This document shows, piece after piece, positions 47,591 to 60,900 of a stretch of 64,000 nucleotides of DNA; position 1 is the first letter of the stretch, and every line of letters starts with the position of its first letter. Where the stretch lies: NCBI RefSeq assembly GCF_048773025.1, contig NC_133554.1:54226769-54290768 (forward strand). The letters run 5' to 3'. The notes below the pieces were generated by a model that saw nothing but the letters and a program-made list of their open reading frames with translations, was not told where the DNA came from and ran no database searches. Source of the DNA: Camelus bactrianus. Its lineage: Eukaryota; Chordata; Mammalia; Artiodactyla; Camelidae. A program made the position numbers and the translations under genes.

Positions 47591-50005
47591 GCTGATCTTT
47601 TGGCAACAGCAGCCAAGTCCCCTCGAGGAGCCCTCCGAGGGTCAGTGAAGGCTCTCAGGCCTCTGGCTGGGGCTGTCACCCATCTGCTCGCCCGCAGTTT
47701 CCTCTTCCACCGTCTCCACCACAGAATGTCCAGCCCCAAGCTGGAGAGCCCGTTACAGCCGTCACATTGGTTGTGGCCCCGGGCTGTGGGATGCACGGGA
47801 ACCTGGCTGATCTAGCTACCTTGGCTCCTGGAGAGTCAGGCCATGCTGGGGTAGCTTCCCTGGAGATGGGCAGGAAGGTGAGGTGTGGGTATCCTGGTGG
47901 GGTCCTGCAGAGAGGCAGGCCAGGCCGGATCAGGCTGTGGATGCCCGTCTCACCAGGCTCCTGTGGAAGGGAAAGCAGATGCTCCCAGCCATCTGTCTGC
48001 CCTTCCCCTGACTGCCTCTCACTTAGACCTAATCTCTTTGCCACGTGGATTCCACCATGAAAGCACCTGGAGTGAGGTAGGTCCTCAGTGGATGTCGGAT
48101 GCCCCCACCCCCCCATCACCAGCTCACCCAGCTGTCAAGCCCCTCCTCTCGCTGCCAGCCACAGGCACCCGCTGCTGTGTCTCAGTCCAGCCTCCTGGCC
48201 TCTTGGGCACACTTGTCCTACAGCTGGTGAGACACTCCCTCCCTGAGGCCCTCTTGGCTTTCCTTTGTGCTCAGGAGGAGGAAGAGGCAGAGCTGATGGG
48301 GAGCCGCTGACCTCTGTGGGGAGAGGGCAGCTCTGCGATGTGCTCCCTCGGAGATCGACATCCTGCGGAGAGGCCCCACAGCTCAACCATCCCCAGATCT
48401 TTCCTGGTGCCCCTACATGTAGTTCTCAGGACTCAGAGCTGCTGCAGCAAGTCTGCCCAGACAGCCCCTACTTTTCCCCCACTGGTCTCCGAGCACGTGC
48501 ATCCCCACTGGGAAGAGGATCCCACACTGGTGAGAGGCTTTGCGGCTGCAGGACCCCCAGCCCCAGAAGAGCAGGCTCAGACCTGCAGCCGGCAGGTTTC
48601 GTCTTCCCCTACAGCATGGTTGATAGGGTTGTTAGTGCGAAAAGTGCCACTTCCTTAATTTTCTGTGTCATGTGGTAATTTTGCATCATTCTGTTTCTTG
48701 CTTAGGGTTTGTGGAGAGGCTGGGGCGAGCAGGATGGGTGGGGGAGATCAATTGCCCTGCCCTTTCCGCCCGCAGTTCAAGTGTTTCTCCATCTTCCCGA
48801 AGACAAGGTCGTCCCAGGGACTATTTGCACAGCGTACGTCTTCCTATTAAATCTTGTTTTCCCACCAACTATCATTAGAGTAAAGATGTTGTCCCCTGGG
48901 AGAAAAACTGGCTGAGGCTGCATTACCTCACAGGTAACTATTTTTGTAATTATGATGCTATTTATCCCCTCAGATTAGCTATTATTATCGACACTTTACA
49001 GGAACTGAGGGTTTTGGTCACGGTCAGGCCAGTGGTACGTGGACGAGTCACAGCCTCTCCTGCTTCTCAGTCTGGCGCACCCCCCTCCTCACCTTTGACA
49101 TTCAAGACCGTGGCAATGGGTTTCAGTGGCTAAACTGAAAAATCAGCCTTTCTGGGAACTTTACAGTCAGGGCAGGAAGAGAAGGGCGTGCCGGGGGCTC
49201 CGGGTGGCGGCCCTCGGAGCTGATGTCTGCAGGCTCTCGGGTGATGTGTGCACCACAGGTCAGGGTGAATTTCCTGGACTCGCGTGGCCCTTCTGGGCCA
49301 GCCGGGGGCGCTCTTCCGGAGGAGTACGTGTGTCTGTGTATATTTAGAATCTGAATTCCACGTGGATCAGGGAAGGGGGGTCCCTTGCTGAGTCTCACTC
49401 TGTGCTCAGCCCTGAGCTGGCACAGTCTGAGGAAGGAGGATCTCAGTCTGAGGACCTTTGGACCAAGTGGAGGAAGCGTTTCCAAGACCAGAAACCACTC
49501 AGGGACTCTAGGGTCGTGCTGACGCGGGGGTCTGGGCCTTGATCACAGCGGAGGTGGGGGGGTGTCCTGGAAAGGCTGCTCCCCAGTGCGGTCACACTGT
49601 GGGTGACACCCAGGGCCCTGGCTCCTCCCCTAGTGAGGGCCTTTCCCTCCTCCCTGACCACCCCAACACAGGGAAACAGAGGGAGTTACTAGAAGGGAAC
49701 TTGGCCAAGTGGCTTTGGGGGAGGGGAGGGAGGGGAGGCGCGCGGTGGGACTTGGGGAGGGGCTCCTCACTGGCTATACCTGCAGAACCCGAGACTCGGC
49801 CGGGGGGGGGGGGTCTCAGGCGCTGCCGCTGGCTCTGCCCACTCTGTGACCTCTGTCTTCGCCCCAGCTCCAGAAACAGAACCAAAACAGAGCTGAACAA
49901 AGAAGCCCAAAGCCGGAGGAAAAGCAGAAGTGGGAGTCCCGAGGCATGACCCTTCTTGAGGGGGACTGAAGCCTTGGGGGCAGCTGGGACCTTCATGCTG
50001 GAGAG
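47591..50005. other. Upstream region of CD300A
   Basis: No other gene recognised. A MIR scrap lies near 48950-49010. The last 600 bp hold purine-rich GGAA cores (near 49431, 49471 and 49918) that could bind ETS factors such as PU.1, as expected of a myeloid promoter, but no TATA box or start site can be fixed. G-runs lie at 49720-49740 and 49801-49812. Confidence 0.35.
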
Positions 50006-50066
50006 ATGGTCCAGAGGGACTGGATCCTGTGTCTGCCCCCAGCCATGCTGCTTCTCTGGGTCCCAG
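50006..50066 (+). CDS. CD300A: CD300A exon 1, signal peptide
   Basis: The ATG at 50006 has G at -3 and G at +4 (GAGATGG), a good context. The exon encodes MVQRDWILCLPPAMLLLWVP plus the first base of Gly, with donor CCCAG|GTGAGG, phase 1 as in all CD300 genes. A weaker out-of-frame ATG sits 11 nt upstream (49995). The leader form M-x-x-R-x-W matches the CD300C-type start rather than human CD300A (MWLPWALLLL). Confidence 0.85.
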
Positions 50067-51902
50067 GTGAGGGACTGCCCGGGGAGGGGGCGGGGGGAGG
50101 CAGGTGGGGGCGTATCAAGTAACTCAGAATGGGGTGTGCTCTGTCCACCACGGAAGATGGACAGACGCAGCGGCCGCATCCTCAGACGGGCAGGAGTGAG
50201 GGTTGATCTCCCCTTCTGCATCCACCTGACCTTGGATGAGCCACAGTGGGGCAAAGAGGTGGGCACAGAGGAGGAGCTTTGCAGGGGGGGTTCAGCTGAA
50301 TTATCACAAGAAGAAGGAGGGCAAGAGGCAGGGCGCACCAGAGTGGGTGGCAGGGGGACCGCTGAGCGCACCTGGGACATGTGCTTTGACAAGAGGTGCC
50401 CTCCTGGCTCACGGGTTCCAGGAGGAAGAAGCGTGGGGACCAGGCAGGGCAGACCCTGGTCTCAGGGACATGGAGGTGAACGAACAGCCAGGGAGGCTCA
50501 AGGGGCCAGTCTCCAAGGAAAGGGCATGCAGACTCCCATGGGGGGAGGGGAGGTCGGGGAGGGAGAGCACCTGCAGGACCGGGAGGAGGAGACATGCTGG
50601 GGAGATTTCTCTCCAGCACCTCCAGGAGCATTTACAGCATCTGTAGTCATGCTACGTGTATTCGCAGCATCTTTAATTCTTTTGGTTGTTTTGCCTATAA
50701 GTCGCATGTTTCATTCCATTCTATTTGCCTACTAGTTGTCTACAGAAAAGCTATGATTTTTGGTGTAATAATTTGGAAACTGGACATCCTCTCACCACTC
50801 ATTTTTCTACCGACCTCTCAGGTGTCCTTGTGTGTTCACGGGATCTGCCCACATGGAGGGTTTGCTGTTTCTCTGCTTTCCTCTCTCATCGATCATGGGC
50901 TGGTTTGGCCAGAATGATGCCCAGGACAGAAATGGCAGTGGTCATTCCCGTCTTGTCCCCAGCTAGGCAGGTGTCCAGTGTTTCCATTAAGCACGAAGAG
51001 GGCACCGGTTCACATTTTTAAAAACAGCATTCGGTGTCGGATGCTTTTTCATTACCTGTCGAGATGATTACAGGCGTAGCTCGTTTTATTGCGCTTTGCT
51101 TTATTGAGCTTCATAGATTCCACGTGTTTTACAAATTGAAGGTTTAATCAAAGGTTTGTGGCAACCCCACGTCGAGCAAGTCTGTCGCTGCCATTTTTCC
51201 AACAGCATTTGCTCACTACGTCTCTCTGCCACATTTTGATAATTCTTGCAGTATTTCAAACTCTCCACCAGCAAGAAGGTATAATTCATTGAAGGCTCAG
51301 ATGATGGTTGTCATTTTTCAGAGATAAAGTAGTTTTTCATCAAATGATGTACATTGTTTTTAACGACATAATGCTACTGCACACTTACTAGACTGTAGTA
51401 TGGTGTAGACATAACTTTTATATGAGAAACCAAAGAATTTGTGTGACTCACCGATACTCCCTGGATTGCAGGGGTCTGGAACCGAGCCTGCAGTACCTCT
51501 GAAGTATGGCTGTTTTTTTTCTCCTTTGAACTTTGAAAGTGGTGAATTCTATTAAGAGATTTGGCCAGATTTTAGTCTTGCTATATTACGCTGACTTCAT
51601 GAGAAGAATTAGGGAGTTTTTTCCTATTTCTTTATTTTCTGCAAATGTTTAAATAAAATTGGGATTATCTGGTCCTTGAAGGTTTTGAGGAACTAACTTT
51701 GTGAAACTGTTTGGGTTTTGCTTAAAAAAGAAAAGGAAAAGAACTTCTTCTTTATTTTTTTCATTTCCTCCCAGTTTTACTGAGAGAGAATGAACAAATA
51801 AAAACTGTGTATATGTAGGGTATACAGCGTGATGTTTTGACACACATGTACGTTGTGAAATAATTACCACATCGCTTCACATAGTCATCACCAGGAAAGG
51901 AC

Positions 51903-51949
<47 letters not shown>

Positions 51950-54900
51950 CGAAAGAGTTTAAAAGATTTATCTTAAAAAAAGAAAAACTACACCCCCAAG
52001 AATGGGAGACGGGCTGATCCAAGGGAGGGAAAGCCAGAAAGGACTCCTTGCTAACATTCATTGCTATTGGCCTACATTTGTAAAAAATCTATTTAAAAAA
52101 TCTATTTTGGGTCAATATTGGTCATTAATGTTTTTCTAGGAAATCATCAGTTTTGTCCAAGTTTCCAGACTTATTTGTAGAGACTTGCAAATTACCCTGG
52201 CTAGTTTCCTTTTTAATTGCATATGTGTGTCTTTTTTTTTTTTTTCTTGATTTGGTTAAACGCACGAGAATGTCTATTACACTGTTTGTTTCTCCCAAAA
52301 GAAAAATCAGCTTTTCAGTGTATATTCTAGTTGTGCCGCTTTCTGTTTCCTAATTCACTGATTTCCGTGCTGGCTTTCGTTTCTTTTCTCATGGGTTGGG
52401 TGTGTGTGGGCTTGTTCCTCTCCCGACTCCCTGTGTTGGGTGATTCTCTCGCTTATCTGGGACTTAGTGGATGAGACTTTGTGATCCTTAAGTAAAACAT
52501 TAGGACAATAGAGGAACATCTTGTTAGGAGAGACAGAGAGAGAAGGGGACAGACAGACCCAGAGGGAGAGACCGAGAGAGATAAGGAGAGACAGAGACAC
52601 AGGGAGAGAGATGCAGGGAGAGAGACAGAGAGATAGAAACAGAGGGAGACAGAGAGATGCAGCAAAGGGAAGTCAGACCCTGGAGACGGATGGTTGGGTG
52701 TGTAGGTGGGGGTGGGGGGGCGCCCAAGACCAGGGAGGGGAGCCAAGAGCCAGGCAAAGAAAGATGACAACACACAGTCAAGGAGAGGTGGGGACTAGAG
52801 TCGGGATGTGGGGACCAGAAGCAGCATCTTGGACGAAGGAAAGCTGCGACAGACAGTTATCTATTAAGCGCTTGGTACATATCAATTTTAGTGATTTTTG
52901 TGTTTCTAGAAAATCACACCTTCGTCCAGATTTACACGTTCACCTGTAGAGAATTTCTGCAGAGGACCAGCTCTGATTCTTTGAATTTTGTCTATCTCTG
53001 TGCTTATTTTACCTTTTCATGTCTTAATTCAGCAATTCAGCTAGACAGAGAGTTATCTATTTTTATCAGATTGAATTTTCTGAAATTCCCATTTTCTTGG
53101 TCAAAAACAGCTGAATAGCAGCAATTTCATACGGTTCAACCTAATATTATTTACCAGGCATTTTACGCCCATTATCTCTTTCCACGCCCCCCAAATGTCA
53201 TGTGAGGCTTATCAATCATCGCCATTTTACAAATGAGGCATCTGAAGCTCAGAGAGGTTAAGTAACTTGCCCCAGGACACACAGCTGACAAGTCATAGAG
53301 CCACCAAGCATCTCAGGAAATGTCACACCTGTGACAGGGCTGCATAAGGTCTTCTCTGCAGGGCATCTGCACACCCAGGCCGGGAAAGGATGCCTGATAG
53401 GCCCCGGGAGTGGGAGTGGTGGGAACTCGCGGTGATCAGCTTTGGGCTGCTGTGGACTGAGAGCTGCACTGGGTGGGAGAGGTGCTCATGCCAAAATGTT
53501 TCTTGATGGCCTACTATGTGCTGCACCCTTGTAGACATTGCAGATTTAAGAAGGAGGCCCCTGTCTTCCTGGAGCTTACATTTGAGTATCTTCAAGTGAT
53601 TTAAGAACCCAAAAAAGCAAGTAAAATTAAAAGAATTCTTTCCCTTTTTTTGTATATATATATATTTTATTGAATAGAGTTCTAACTCTAGGAACAGAGA
53701 GCAAGCCACACCACCCCCTCCACCAACCTGGGGGGCTGGCGAGGACCTGTACACACACACACTCTGCGTATAGGGGCAGGGGACAGGCCCTCTGCTTGGT
53801 GGCCAGCATTAACCACACGCCCCACTCAGTCTCCCAGCTCTGTAGCTGAGAACCGTCTGGGAGAATGGCAGACGAAAAACTGGGAAAGAAAACATGAGTT
53901 TTCTTGAAAATTAAGTCTGCAGGAGCTGGGCAGACTGAAGTAAGCCCCAGGATGCAATGAAGGTTGTCATCAGTAAATTTGTGTGTGTGTGAATGATTTA
54001 TTTTATCCACAAAATTTGCCGAGCGTGTGCAGTGTTTTTGTGACCTATTTAGCAGCCGTTTCCCTGCCGTGGTATGTCTTCTCTTGGTGGGAACAGACTG
54101 GTGTGTGAGGCTTCTTCAGGTCTCTGAGATGCTCAGGGCTGTGGTGGCCCTTGGGGAGGGAGAGCTGGCTGCTTGGAGGCGAATTCTAACTGTCCTGACA
54201 AGTTTCCAGGTGGGGGTTTCCTGGACAGTGAGGGGTGGGAAGGGCAAGGAAAGGAGGTTGGGTCTGGAGGAAGGAGCTGCTGTGATCACAATCTGGGGGG
54301 TGCTGGAGGGAAGGGGAGGACACCCCAGGTGTGGTCTGGCTGATGGGGGGTGACTGATGTGAGATGGGGAACTTTGGGGGGTGACCCCCAGGGCGTCTCT
54401 GACCCCGGTCCCCCTGATGAGGAGCCGGACTCGGCTGTGTTTTCCAGGCTGCTGGTCCCTGAGTGGCCCCCACAGAGTGACGGGCGTCGTCGGGGGATCG
54501 CTGAGCGTGCAGTGTCGGTATAAGAAGGAATTCATAGATCATACCAAATACTGGTGCAAATCCCCATGTTTGTTATCGTGGAAGATGGTGGAGACCACAG
54601 AGTCAGAGAGAGAAGTAAGGAATGACCGCGTGTCCATCAGGGACCATCCTGCAAGCCTCACCTTCACAGTGACCTTGGAGAGCCTTAGAATGGACGATGC
54701 GGGAACATACTATTGTGGGATCGATAAATCACTTTCATTTGACCTCACCTCTGAGGTTGAGGTGTCTGTGTTCCCAGGTGAGCCGTGCACACCCACGCCC
54801 CCTGTACCAGCAACAGGGTCACCTGAAGAGCCAAGACAGAAATCAGATCAGAGGCTTGGAGCAAACTCTGTGTGTGAGAGAGAAAGAGAGAGAGTCAGGG

Positions 54901-57900
54901 AGCTGGCATCGCTCCTCAATCTGGAGCGATGGGCAGGTGCTAGCCAGGGGAAGGGGAAGCTGGGAGAGCAGTGTGCAAAGGAGAGAGAGGAGGGCGTTCT
55001 GCGAGCAAACCTGCATAGGGGAAGGTGTGGGGGTGCTGGGTAGTGAAGGTGCCCAGTACAGAGCCAGCGCTGACAGGTGACAGTCTGATCTGCAGTTGAG
55101 ACAGATGTCTCTGACTGGCAGCTTGTGGCTATGGCTGGGGACTGGGGGTGGAGGTGACTTTGGGGCTCTCGGGGGGACCCAAACTTCATCAACAGGATGG
55201 AATCAGGACTGTTGGGGGCGGTGCCTCTGTCCCCTTTGGAAGTGCTCACTTGGCCCCCGGGAGGGTCCTGGGGCCCCTTTGCAAGTAAGCATCTTGTGTG
55301 AAATCAACCAAACAAGGTGTTGGTGAGTGATGGGAGAGTCAGAGAGAGACCCCTGGGTCTGATTTGTGTTTCTGCAGCAGCAGCAACACCAGCACCAATG
55401 TCAACCCCACCTACCACAACCAAGACCTCAACAACCACAACCAGGATGTCAGCTCTGTCATTCACCGCCCCGGCCACAGTGAGTGCCACTTACAGTGCCA
55501 GCAGCCAGGAGGAATCCCAGCCCGTCCTGGACCAGAGGTAAGGTGCCTTAGTCCCTGTGTCCCAGAGGTGAGCCTCCTCCTCTGGCCAGATGGTCCATCT
55601 GGGGCCGGGAGCCTGGTCCCTGTTGGCTGGGGGCCTCTGGTTCTCTTTGTACCCAGGCTGGAAGCAGGTCTGATCTCCTGGCTGGGGTTGTTGGGGGCCA
55701 CGCTGGACCTGCCCGGGGCTCCAAGAGAAGGCTCAGGCTGGGCACAGGCTGAGGAAGGGGGACGGAAGGAGAGTGGCATTAATGACAGCTGACGATGTCC
55801 TACTAGGCACGTGCTAAATGCCGCACGTGATGTCCCCATTTGTTCCTCACACCCTGTACCATTATTACCCTCATTTTATAGGCAAGTGAACCGAGAGGGT
55901 AAGGGTCATGTAGCTACCACAGGCAGGCTGGGCTCCCAGCCCAAGTTTGTGTGATTCCAAAGTCGTAGGCTCTCTCTTCTAAACTCGTGATTCTTGACCC
56001 TTTTTTGGGGTCACAAAACCCCAGGAGAATCTGGCAACATTTATAAATTCTCTCCCCAGAAAAACGCATGCTATCATAAACCACCTCTGGGGTTCACAGA
56101 CTCCCTATTCCGACAACACCTGGTGTCCTGCAAGTCGATTCTCGCACTGACTCCCCACAGTTAGCACAGAACCCTCGGTCCCATGAGACTCAGAAGACTC
56201 AGTCCTGTCAGACAGCCTGGCTGCAGGTGCCAGCGCCCTCTGGGGATTCCCAGGCCGTCACGTTTCTGACAAACTGGCTACAACTTTGGGAGTTCCCATG
56301 ACCCCCCCCCCTTGGGTTTGACCATTGTTACAATAACTCACAGAATGCAGAGACGTGCTATACTTAAAATTATAGGTTATCACAGAGGACAAAGGTCAGG
56401 ACCAGCCAAATGAAGAGACATGCAGGTCAAGGTCTGGGAGGGTCTGAGTGCAGCGCTCCTGTGCCCTTTCCCAGTGGAATCGGGGGGGGGGGGCATCACC
56501 CTCCTGGGACACTGATGTGTTCACCAACCAGGAGGTTCCTCCCAGCCTTGGCGTCTATAGTTTTATCTGAGGTTCATTACACAAGCCAGATTGACTGCAT
56601 CATCGCCCACGTGAATGACTTCAAACTCCAGCCCCCTTTACTTCCCTGAAGGTCAGGCTAGCTCAGATCTTTAATCACATGGTTGGTCCTTCTGGTGGCC
56701 AGCTCCCATCCTGAGTCACACCATCTCTTAGCAAAAACTCAGGCAAATCCAAGGGGCTTATGAATAGCAAAGACACTCCTGTTACTAGGAAAATTCCCAG
56801 GATTTACAGCCTCCCTTCCAGGAGCCAGGGGCAAAGGCCAGTCGGATTCTTTTTTTATATGTAGTTCCCTGTGCTAGGCGGTAGGTCCTTGCTGTCTATC
56901 TCTTTTATGTATAGTAGTGGGGAAGGTTCTGAGGTCTACTGTGTGTGTATGCGGCGGGATTTAGGTTGGTGGGGGTGTGTAAGAGGGAGACTTGATACCG
57001 TCTACATTTTTTCCCACGTGACCTAGTCTATCTATGGAAGCAAAGCGGGGAAGGCATGCTTGGCCGCCCCACCCACCCCGCCCTTTTCCCCTCCAGGCTC
57101 CAAGTGCTGCTGCCCTTGTTAGCAGTTCTGCTGCTCCTGCTGGGGGGCGTCTCACTGCTGGCCTGGAGAATGGTTCAGAGACAGAGCAAAGGTGAGTTAG
57201 CTCCTGCACCCCACTCCCCACCCTGGAGGGGCAGGCCCTGCCCACACCCTCTTATCTTCGAGGCTCTGTGTCCTGGTTCCCCGGAGTGGTCATTGGATGC
57301 ATCCTCTGAGACCACACATCCTGGGTGACCCTAGAGGCAGAGCCCAGAGAATGTGTCCCTAGAGTGGCAGATCCCAGCTATGGGAGGGGGCTCCTTGGAA
57401 AGAAGCCTTTCCTACGGTGGGCCTAGGGTGGGTGCTCAGGAAGCAATGTCCTTCTTCTGTCTAAACCCTTCTGTGACCTCCCACACCCTCCGAAGTCCAG
57501 GCCCCCATAGGACAGTCAAGGCCCTCTGCAGTCTGGCTCTGCCTACCCCTCTGGCCATCCGTTCCCTCTGGAAGGCAGCCGTTCCCAGCTTTTCATCACT
57601 TGGCAAGAGCCACGACCTCAGTCTCCCCTTCTGAGTTTGCTCTGGGCAGCTGGGTTGCCTGCCCCGCCCTCTTTCCCCAGCTCACTCCTGGTCGGCCCTA
57701 AGCGATGCTCTTGGACTTCCTTTCCTCGGGGACCTTCTCCTGGCCCCCAAAGAGTAGCTTGGGGGCCCCTCCTGGGTGTCCTATGGACTGCCACCATCAT
57801 AGCCCTTTTCACAGCAGATTGTCTTCCTTGCCTTGCCCCCCACCAGCCCGTGCAACTTCTTAAGGTCAGGGACCCTGACTCCAGATGGCACACAATCAGT

Positions 57901-60900
57901 ATTTGTTGAATGAATGTGGCATGTAATAGCTCCAGGGAGCTCCAGGCAGCCTGCAGTCCAGCCGCTCTCCTCTGGGCTCAGGTTAAAGAGAGGAACCTGG
58001 AGGATGCACCCAGCCGCTTGTCTGGTGCTCAGTAAGTAGACGCTCAATCAGCACTTGAGTGAATTAACTGAATAAGAGGAACCGAGGGAGGAGTGGAGTT
58101 GTGAGCTTGCTGTTGGCTGGAGGCCCAAGGCCCACCTACAGGAGGGCAGCCGTCGGCCTGGGGTGGGCTGTGAGCTGGAAGTCTCCTTCCTGTTCTAAGG
58201 GTTCCTTTTTTTTCCCCCCCCAAAGATGCTATTTATTTTATTTTATTTTTAAATTTTTTTTGCGGGGGAAGGTAATTAGGTTTATTCATTTTAGAGGCGG
58301 GGGTAATTAGGTTCATTTATTTATTTATTTGTTTGTCAGTGGAGGTGCTGGGGATTGAACCTAGGACCTTGTGTATGCTAAGCACACGCTCTACCACTGA
58401 GCTATACCCTCCCCCCTATTTTTAATTTTTTTCAACAGCGATACTGGGGATTGAACCCAGGACCTCATGCATCCAGGACCTTGTGCATGCTTAGCATGCA
58501 CTCCACCACTGAGCTACCCCCGACCCCCCCACCCCCACCTCCCACCTGATCTTTTCTAAGAGTTCTTGATTCCATGCGCATGGGGCTCTTGGGGGAATGT
58601 TTGTTCATAGTTATGGAAGCTGAGCCTTTCAAGGCTGCAGTGAGACTGGAGGTTGCTAACTGGGAGTTGGTCCCTACTGGGGCCGGCCAGGGTGGGGGGG
58701 CCCTGCCTTACCCTCTCACCTCCGGTACCCCATGGGGCCCAGCCTCTCCCCTCCAGCGCAGCTCAGGCCTTTAGGAGAGAAATCAGACTCAGTGCATTTG
58801 TGCTTGTTGACAGAAAGAAAAAAAACCGACTTCTTCTTCCCCATCGGCTTCTCCCGTATCACGTTCAGGAAACCTCCGCCTAAACTTCAGGCCACGCTGC
58901 CCCCCACGTGGGGTTTCCCCAGCCTGGGCGGCTTCAGATCTGTGGGTCCCGGCCGTCTCCCTGGCGCCCTTTCGCCTGGCTAGCTCCCCATGCCCCGCCT
59001 TCTCAAAGAGGGGTGTGTGACTGCTGCAAAAAACTGGAAAAATAAGCAGAGGCACAAAGAAGGAAATAAATTCGCCATAATAATGATGGAAACTCCCACC
59101 GCCCGAGAAAGCCCACCACTGGTGTTTGCGCTGCATCGAAGTCTCTTGCTTATCTGATTTCTTAAAATGTTTGCTGCTTACCATGATTCCACTTAGATAT
59201 TTCTTTTGTTTTTTGCACTTCACAGATGATATGATTTCCCCTGCTAATAGATGTTCTAAAAATCCCTGACTGCGGGTTGACTCGTGTGCGTGGGTTGCAC
59301 CTTGTTGAACTAACCCTTGTTTAACAGGAGAAAGGCTTTCTGTTCAAGCAGCCTGTCATCCCCCCTACTTTGCAAGTCCCAGCTCCTGTGTCCTGAGCGC
59401 GTCTGGGGCTGTCTTCCCAGTGCCTCTGTCCCTGCCCCTCAGCCTGACGCCTGCCCTGTCCCCCCACTCCTGGTTCTTCCCCTCAGCCCAGTCTTGTCAT
59501 TCACTCGTTCACTCACGCAGCAAAGCTGACGGAACTGCTGCTGTGTGCCAGGCCCGGTGCTGAGCTCTGGGGGACACGGTCTTAACCAGGGTAGACTGGG
59601 TTCCCTCTTTAGTGGGCTTCCTGTCCGGCTGGCTGGCTGTCACCCAGCTTCCTCAATGCCCCCTTCCTTCCTCAGTGATGGACTCCATGTCCTCCTCACC
59701 AGCCCCCTTCTTTCTTCCCATCAAAACACCTGTCCCAGCTGAGGAGAGGGAGGGGGTCGTGGAGCCCGAGGGCAGCATTTGGAACAAAACATGTTCATAG
59801 CTTATAGTGCCTGGTGGCATGTTCTGTTGTGTTGACTGACGGGGATCAGCAAACACTTCTGTCATACAAGATCTCTTGTCTCCTGGCTGTGGGTGTCTCA
59901 CCTTTGACTTTGGGGCTCCCCAAGTGGACAGTGTCTTTCTCTGCAGTGTTTAATGGAGTGGGTTCTGGAGTCACCTGGCTGTGCCCCTCGACAAGGGCAT
60001 TCCAGTTGCGTGGGCACCACCTGCTTGCCACCAGCTCCTGGGGCTCCAGGTTGAAAGGGCCGGGGAGCGAGGCACAGAGCTGCGCTCAGAGGCAGGACAC
60101 CTGCAGACCAACACTGCAGGTGCCAGAAGCAAAAGGCTGTGCGGCCTGACCAGCGATCCATCAGAGCTACCGGGACCTCCCATCTGGGAGGGACAGACCC
60201 CCAGGCAAGGCAGTCGGAGCAGATGACCCTGGTGACTTCGTATAGTTTGACGCAGTTCTAGGTCTCTGCAAGGACACGTCCCTTCATTTTTTTCTTTTAA
60301 CAAAACTTCAGGGCTAGTTAAAACACCCCACCCCAGCATTTATGATTCAGTACATCTAGGGTGAGGCCTGCAGATCTGCATTTTTTAAATTACAGCAAAA
60401 ATACATTAAAATACTATAAAATTTACCATCTTAACCGTTTTTAAAAATTGTAGTATGGTTGATTTGCAATGTTGTTAATTTCTGGTGTGCAGCAAAGTGA
60501 TTCAGTTATACATATATATATAAATATATTTATATATTCTTTTTCATTATAGGTTTTTATGAGCTATGGAATACAGCTTCCCATGCTATACAGTGGGACC
60601 TTGTTGTTTATCTATTTTGCATATAGTAGTTCATCATCTTAACCATTTTTAAGCTTACAGTTCAGTGGTGGCAAGTATATTTACTTTGCTGTGAAAGAGA
60701 TCGCAAAGCTTTTTCATCACGAAGACAGCTCCTTTTAAATGAGTTTCCTTCCTTTCTTGCCTTCTTCCACCTGGGAACTTTTTTTTTAATAGAGCTACTG
60801 GGGATCGAACCCAGGACCTCGTGCCTGCTGAGCGCACACTCTACGACTGAGCCATTCCCCACCCGCCGGAAACATTTTTATGAGTGACTTTTGAGGACTA

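Noticed and set aside
54381-55043. A 220-codon frame suggesting that the CD300A Ig exon runs on past 54777
   Set aside because: A strong donor (CCCAG|GTGAGC) at 54777 and the correct phase to the stalk exon show that the exon ends there; the rest is intron 2 read-through.
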